Positions 62,401 to 64,000 of a DNA stretch of 64,000 nucleotides are shown one piece after another (positions within the stretch are counted from its first letter, which is position 1; each line of letters begins with the position of its first letter). Location of the stretch: NCBI GenBank assembly GCA_016719385.1, contig JADJZA010000007.1, positions 496,001-560,000 on the forward strand, given 5' to 3'. The stretch comes from Candidatus Microthrix subdominans (GTDB lineage: Bacteria; Actinomycetota; Acidimicrobiia; Acidimicrobiales; Microtrichaceae). A program made the position numbers and the translations under genes. The notes under the pieces are model-generated. The model was not told the origin of the DNA and searched no databases. It saw nothing but the letters and a program-made list of their open reading frames with translations.

Positions 62401-63708
62401 TCATGACGCTGGGGTCGCAGTGGGCCAGGTCTCGATGCCGGTGCGCCAGGGTCGCCCGGCGCGCTTGGCGTCGGCCCACTTGGCTTCCACGTCGGCCGGG
62501 CTCATCGCCCCGGCCTGTCCCAGCTCGGCCGGGGTTGGGCCTACCTTGTCGGCCAGCGGCCGCAGCGCGTCCAGATCGAAGCCGTACACTTCGGCGGCGT
62601 TGCCACCGAGCATGGCGGCGGTCTCATCAGCGGGGATGTCCCAGAACACGTCGGCCAAAAACTCTCGGGTGTGGGGCCAGGTGCCCTCCGGATGCGGGAA
62701 GTCGTTGCCCCAGCAGATGTTGCCGACGCCGATCTCGTAGCGGCGGGCCATCTCCCGGCGCAGCGTGTTGCTGGCACCGATAAAGCAGTTGCGGTCGAAG
62801 TACTCGCTGGGCCGCATCGACATGTTGGTCGTCAACTGCTCGCCCAGCTTCTGGGACCCATGGTCCCGCTCGTACACCAGGTCCATGCGCCACAGCAGAT
62901 CGTTCACCCAGAACGTGCCGCATTCGGTGACGCCGAAGCGCAGGCCGGGGAAGCGCTCGAACACCCCCGACCACAAGAGGAACCACAGCGGCCGGGACGA
63001 CCAGAAGCGAACTTCGGTGGTGTAAATGCCGATGTGTGGGCCGTAGGACGCCTTGTCGGCCACGCCGGAGTGCACGTGCACCGGCATCTCCAGCTCCTCA
63101 CACACCGCCCAGATCGGGTCGTACATCGTGTGGTGATAGGGCTGGTGTGGCTGCCACATCGGCGGGATGAGGATGCCGCCCCACAGTCCCGAGGCGTGGG
63201 CCCGCCGGATCTCGGCGACCGACTCCTCCACCCCGGCGATAATCGGCACCAGCGCCACCCCGGCCCGGCGCTTGGGGCTGGTGGCGCACAGCTCGGCCAG
63301 CCAGCGGTTGTGGGCCGTGGCCCCGGCCAGCAGCAGATCGGGCGGGGTGTCGGCGTTGGAGCCCAGCCCCGCCCCGAAGGGTGCCGAGGCGCCGGAGGTG
63401 ACCGAGTCGGCGTCGGGGAAGATCACCTCGCCCACCACCCCGTCGTCGGACAACTCGGCGTCGCGCCGCTCGGCGTCCCAGCCGCCCCGCAGCCCCTCGG
63501 AGTTCTCGGCGTTCCACTCCTCGGCGAACTCGGTGTTGAGAAAGCCCTGGGCGGCCATCTCCTGTTGCCGGGCCCGGGCGAGGACCGCCTCGTCGAAGGG
63601 CTCCCGAAACTCCGGGTCGAGCCACTCGCGATACTCCTCGTTGGGCAGGCCGGCGTGGCAGTCGGCCGAGATGACCAGATACGGGTCGGTGGGCAGGGGT
63701 GCAGCCAT
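62401..63708 (-). CDS. Amidohydrolase-2 family protein
   Basis: 435 residues. The metal-binding start is VISADCHAGLP (DxH). PVHVHSGVADK gives the next histidine pair, FGVTECGTFWVNDLLWRMD the following strand and CWGNDFPHPEGTWPHTREFL the C-terminal aspartate. The family includes decarboxylases and hydrolases of aromatic acids. Very common in Acidimicrobiia and mycobacteria; the substrate is not known. It is separated by one base from the truncated SDR upstream. Confidence 0.9.
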   Translation of the reverse strand: MAAPLPTDPYLVISADCHAGLPNEEYREWLDPEFREPFDEAVLARARQQEMAAQGFLNTEFAEEWNAENSEGLRGGWDAERRDAELSDDGVVGEVIFPDADSVTSGASAPFGAGLGSNADTPPDLLLAGATAHNRWLAELCATSPKRRAGVALVPIIAGVEESVAEIRRAHASGLWGGILIPPMWQPHQPYHHTMYDPIWAVCEELEMPVHVHSGVADKASYGPHIGIYTTEVRFWSSRPLWFLLWSGVFERFPGLRFGVTECGTFWVNDLLWRMDLVYERDHGSQKLGEQLTTNMSMRPSEYFDRNCFIGASNTLRREMARRYEIGVGNICWGNDFPHPEGTWPHTREFLADVFWDIPADETAAMLGGNAAEVYGFDLDALRPLADKVGPTPAELGQAGAMSPADVEAKWADAKRAGRPWRTGIETWPTATPAS

Positions 63709-63709
63709 G

Positions 63710-64000
63710 TCAGCTTTCCATGTAGGTGGGTTGGGACCGGTCGAGCATCGACCGGGCTCGGGCGTTGATGCGACCGTCGATCCGTTCGCTCTCCGGCAGG
63801 ATCCAAAATCGGTTGGCGCGGATCGCCTCCAGCGTGAGCTCGGCGACGAACTCGACCGGCGTGTAGTTGACGTCGACGCCGGCGGCTTTCATCCGGGCCT
63901 CGAAGGACTCGATCGTGGTGTATGGGGTGGTGCGGGGCGTGTCGTTGGCCCACGCCGATGGACGGTTCTTTGACGACTCGAGCAGGCCGGTCCGCAACAC
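63710..64000 (-). CDS. C-terminal end of a short-chain dehydrogenase (cut by window edge)
   Basis: 96 or more residues reading in from the window edge. RTGLLESSKNRPSAWANDTP is the substrate-loop region that follows the YxxxK helix in SDRs with this C-terminus, and the end FWILPESERIDGRINARARS is typical of actinobacterial SDRs near amidohydrolase genes. The catalytic part lies outside the window. Confidence 0.7.
   Translation of the reverse strand: MLRTGLLESSKNRPSAWANDTPRTTPYTTIESFEARMKAAGVDVNYTPVEFVAELTLEAIRANRFWILPESERIDGRINARARSMLDRSQPTYMES

Overview
The window is high-GC DNA with dense, often overlapping genes, GTG and TTG starts and a strong bias to G/C third positions. The gene content (acyl-CoA synthetases, SDRs, enoyl-CoA hydratases, SCP-x-like thiolase, carotenoid oxygenase, P450, amidohydrolase-2, SUF cluster, HExxH/DUF2786 pair) is that of a lipid-rich actinobacterium. 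My best guess is an Acidimicrobiia member (Microthrix/Ilumatobacter-like); this is inference from gene style, not a database result.

Layout. 1-5.0 kb (minus strand): end of a SUF Fe-S assembly cluster (sufB, sufC, start of the next gene), an NAD-dependent epimerase, a HExxH metalloprotein/DUF2786 pair, and a HAD hydrolase gene whose middle is missing and replaced by poly-G. 5.2-9.5 kb: an acyl-CoA synthetase, an alpha/beta-hydrolase-SDR fusion and a TetR regulator. 9.6-22.2 kb: the most interesting locus. A fatty-acyl-AMP ligase and a crotonyl-CoA carboxylase/reductase face a 2609-residue polyketide synthase that is translationally coupled to a flippase-like membrane protein. The PKS reads ACP-KS-AT-(decayed DH/ER/KR)-ACP-TE, with a hexapeptide-repeat acyltransferase fused at its C-terminus. 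Its active parts match the ACP-KS-AT-ACP-TE plan of mycobacterial Pks13, the mycolate condensase that is also fed by a fatty-acyl-AMP ligase.

22.4-38.0 kb: a PD40/TolB-like membrane-anchored protein, then a tightly packed 13-gene operon for a polymerised surface glycan: undecaprenyl-phosphate sugar transferase, three GT2 glycosyltransferases, Wzz-like protein, O-antigen ligase/polymerase-like protein, RmlD-like reductase, a protein resembling reversibly glycosylated polypeptide/UDP-arabinopyranose mutase (GT75), two methyltransferases, an SDR with a frameshift, and a GT4-methyltransferase fusion. Together with the PKS locus this suggests an acylated cell-surface glycoconjugate or glycolipid.

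38-56.9 kb: ordinary lipid and xenobiotic catabolism genes (SDR, enoyl-CoA hydratases, two thiolases, carotenoid oxygenase, glutathionyl-hydroquinone-reductase-like protein, SGNH hydrolase, acyl-CoA dehydrogenase-like flavoprotein, nitroreductase, patatin, Baeyer-Villiger-type monooxygenase, SnoaL-like proteins). 56.93-58.51 kb: an IS630-family insertion sequence with a passenger gene, inserted exactly in a CTAG shared by two convergent stop codons. 58.5-64 kb: a hypothetical protein, a DsbA-like protein (frameshifted), a P450, an amidohydrolase and a truncated SDR.

Two copies of a paired-hairpin dispersed repeat are present (39.9 and 60.9 kb). At least seven single-base indels interrupt otherwise intact reading frames, mostly between 48.9 and 60.2 kb, and the HAD gene has lost its core. 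This points to draft-quality sequence in places rather than wholesale gene decay. No rRNA, tRNA or CRISPR array was recognised.
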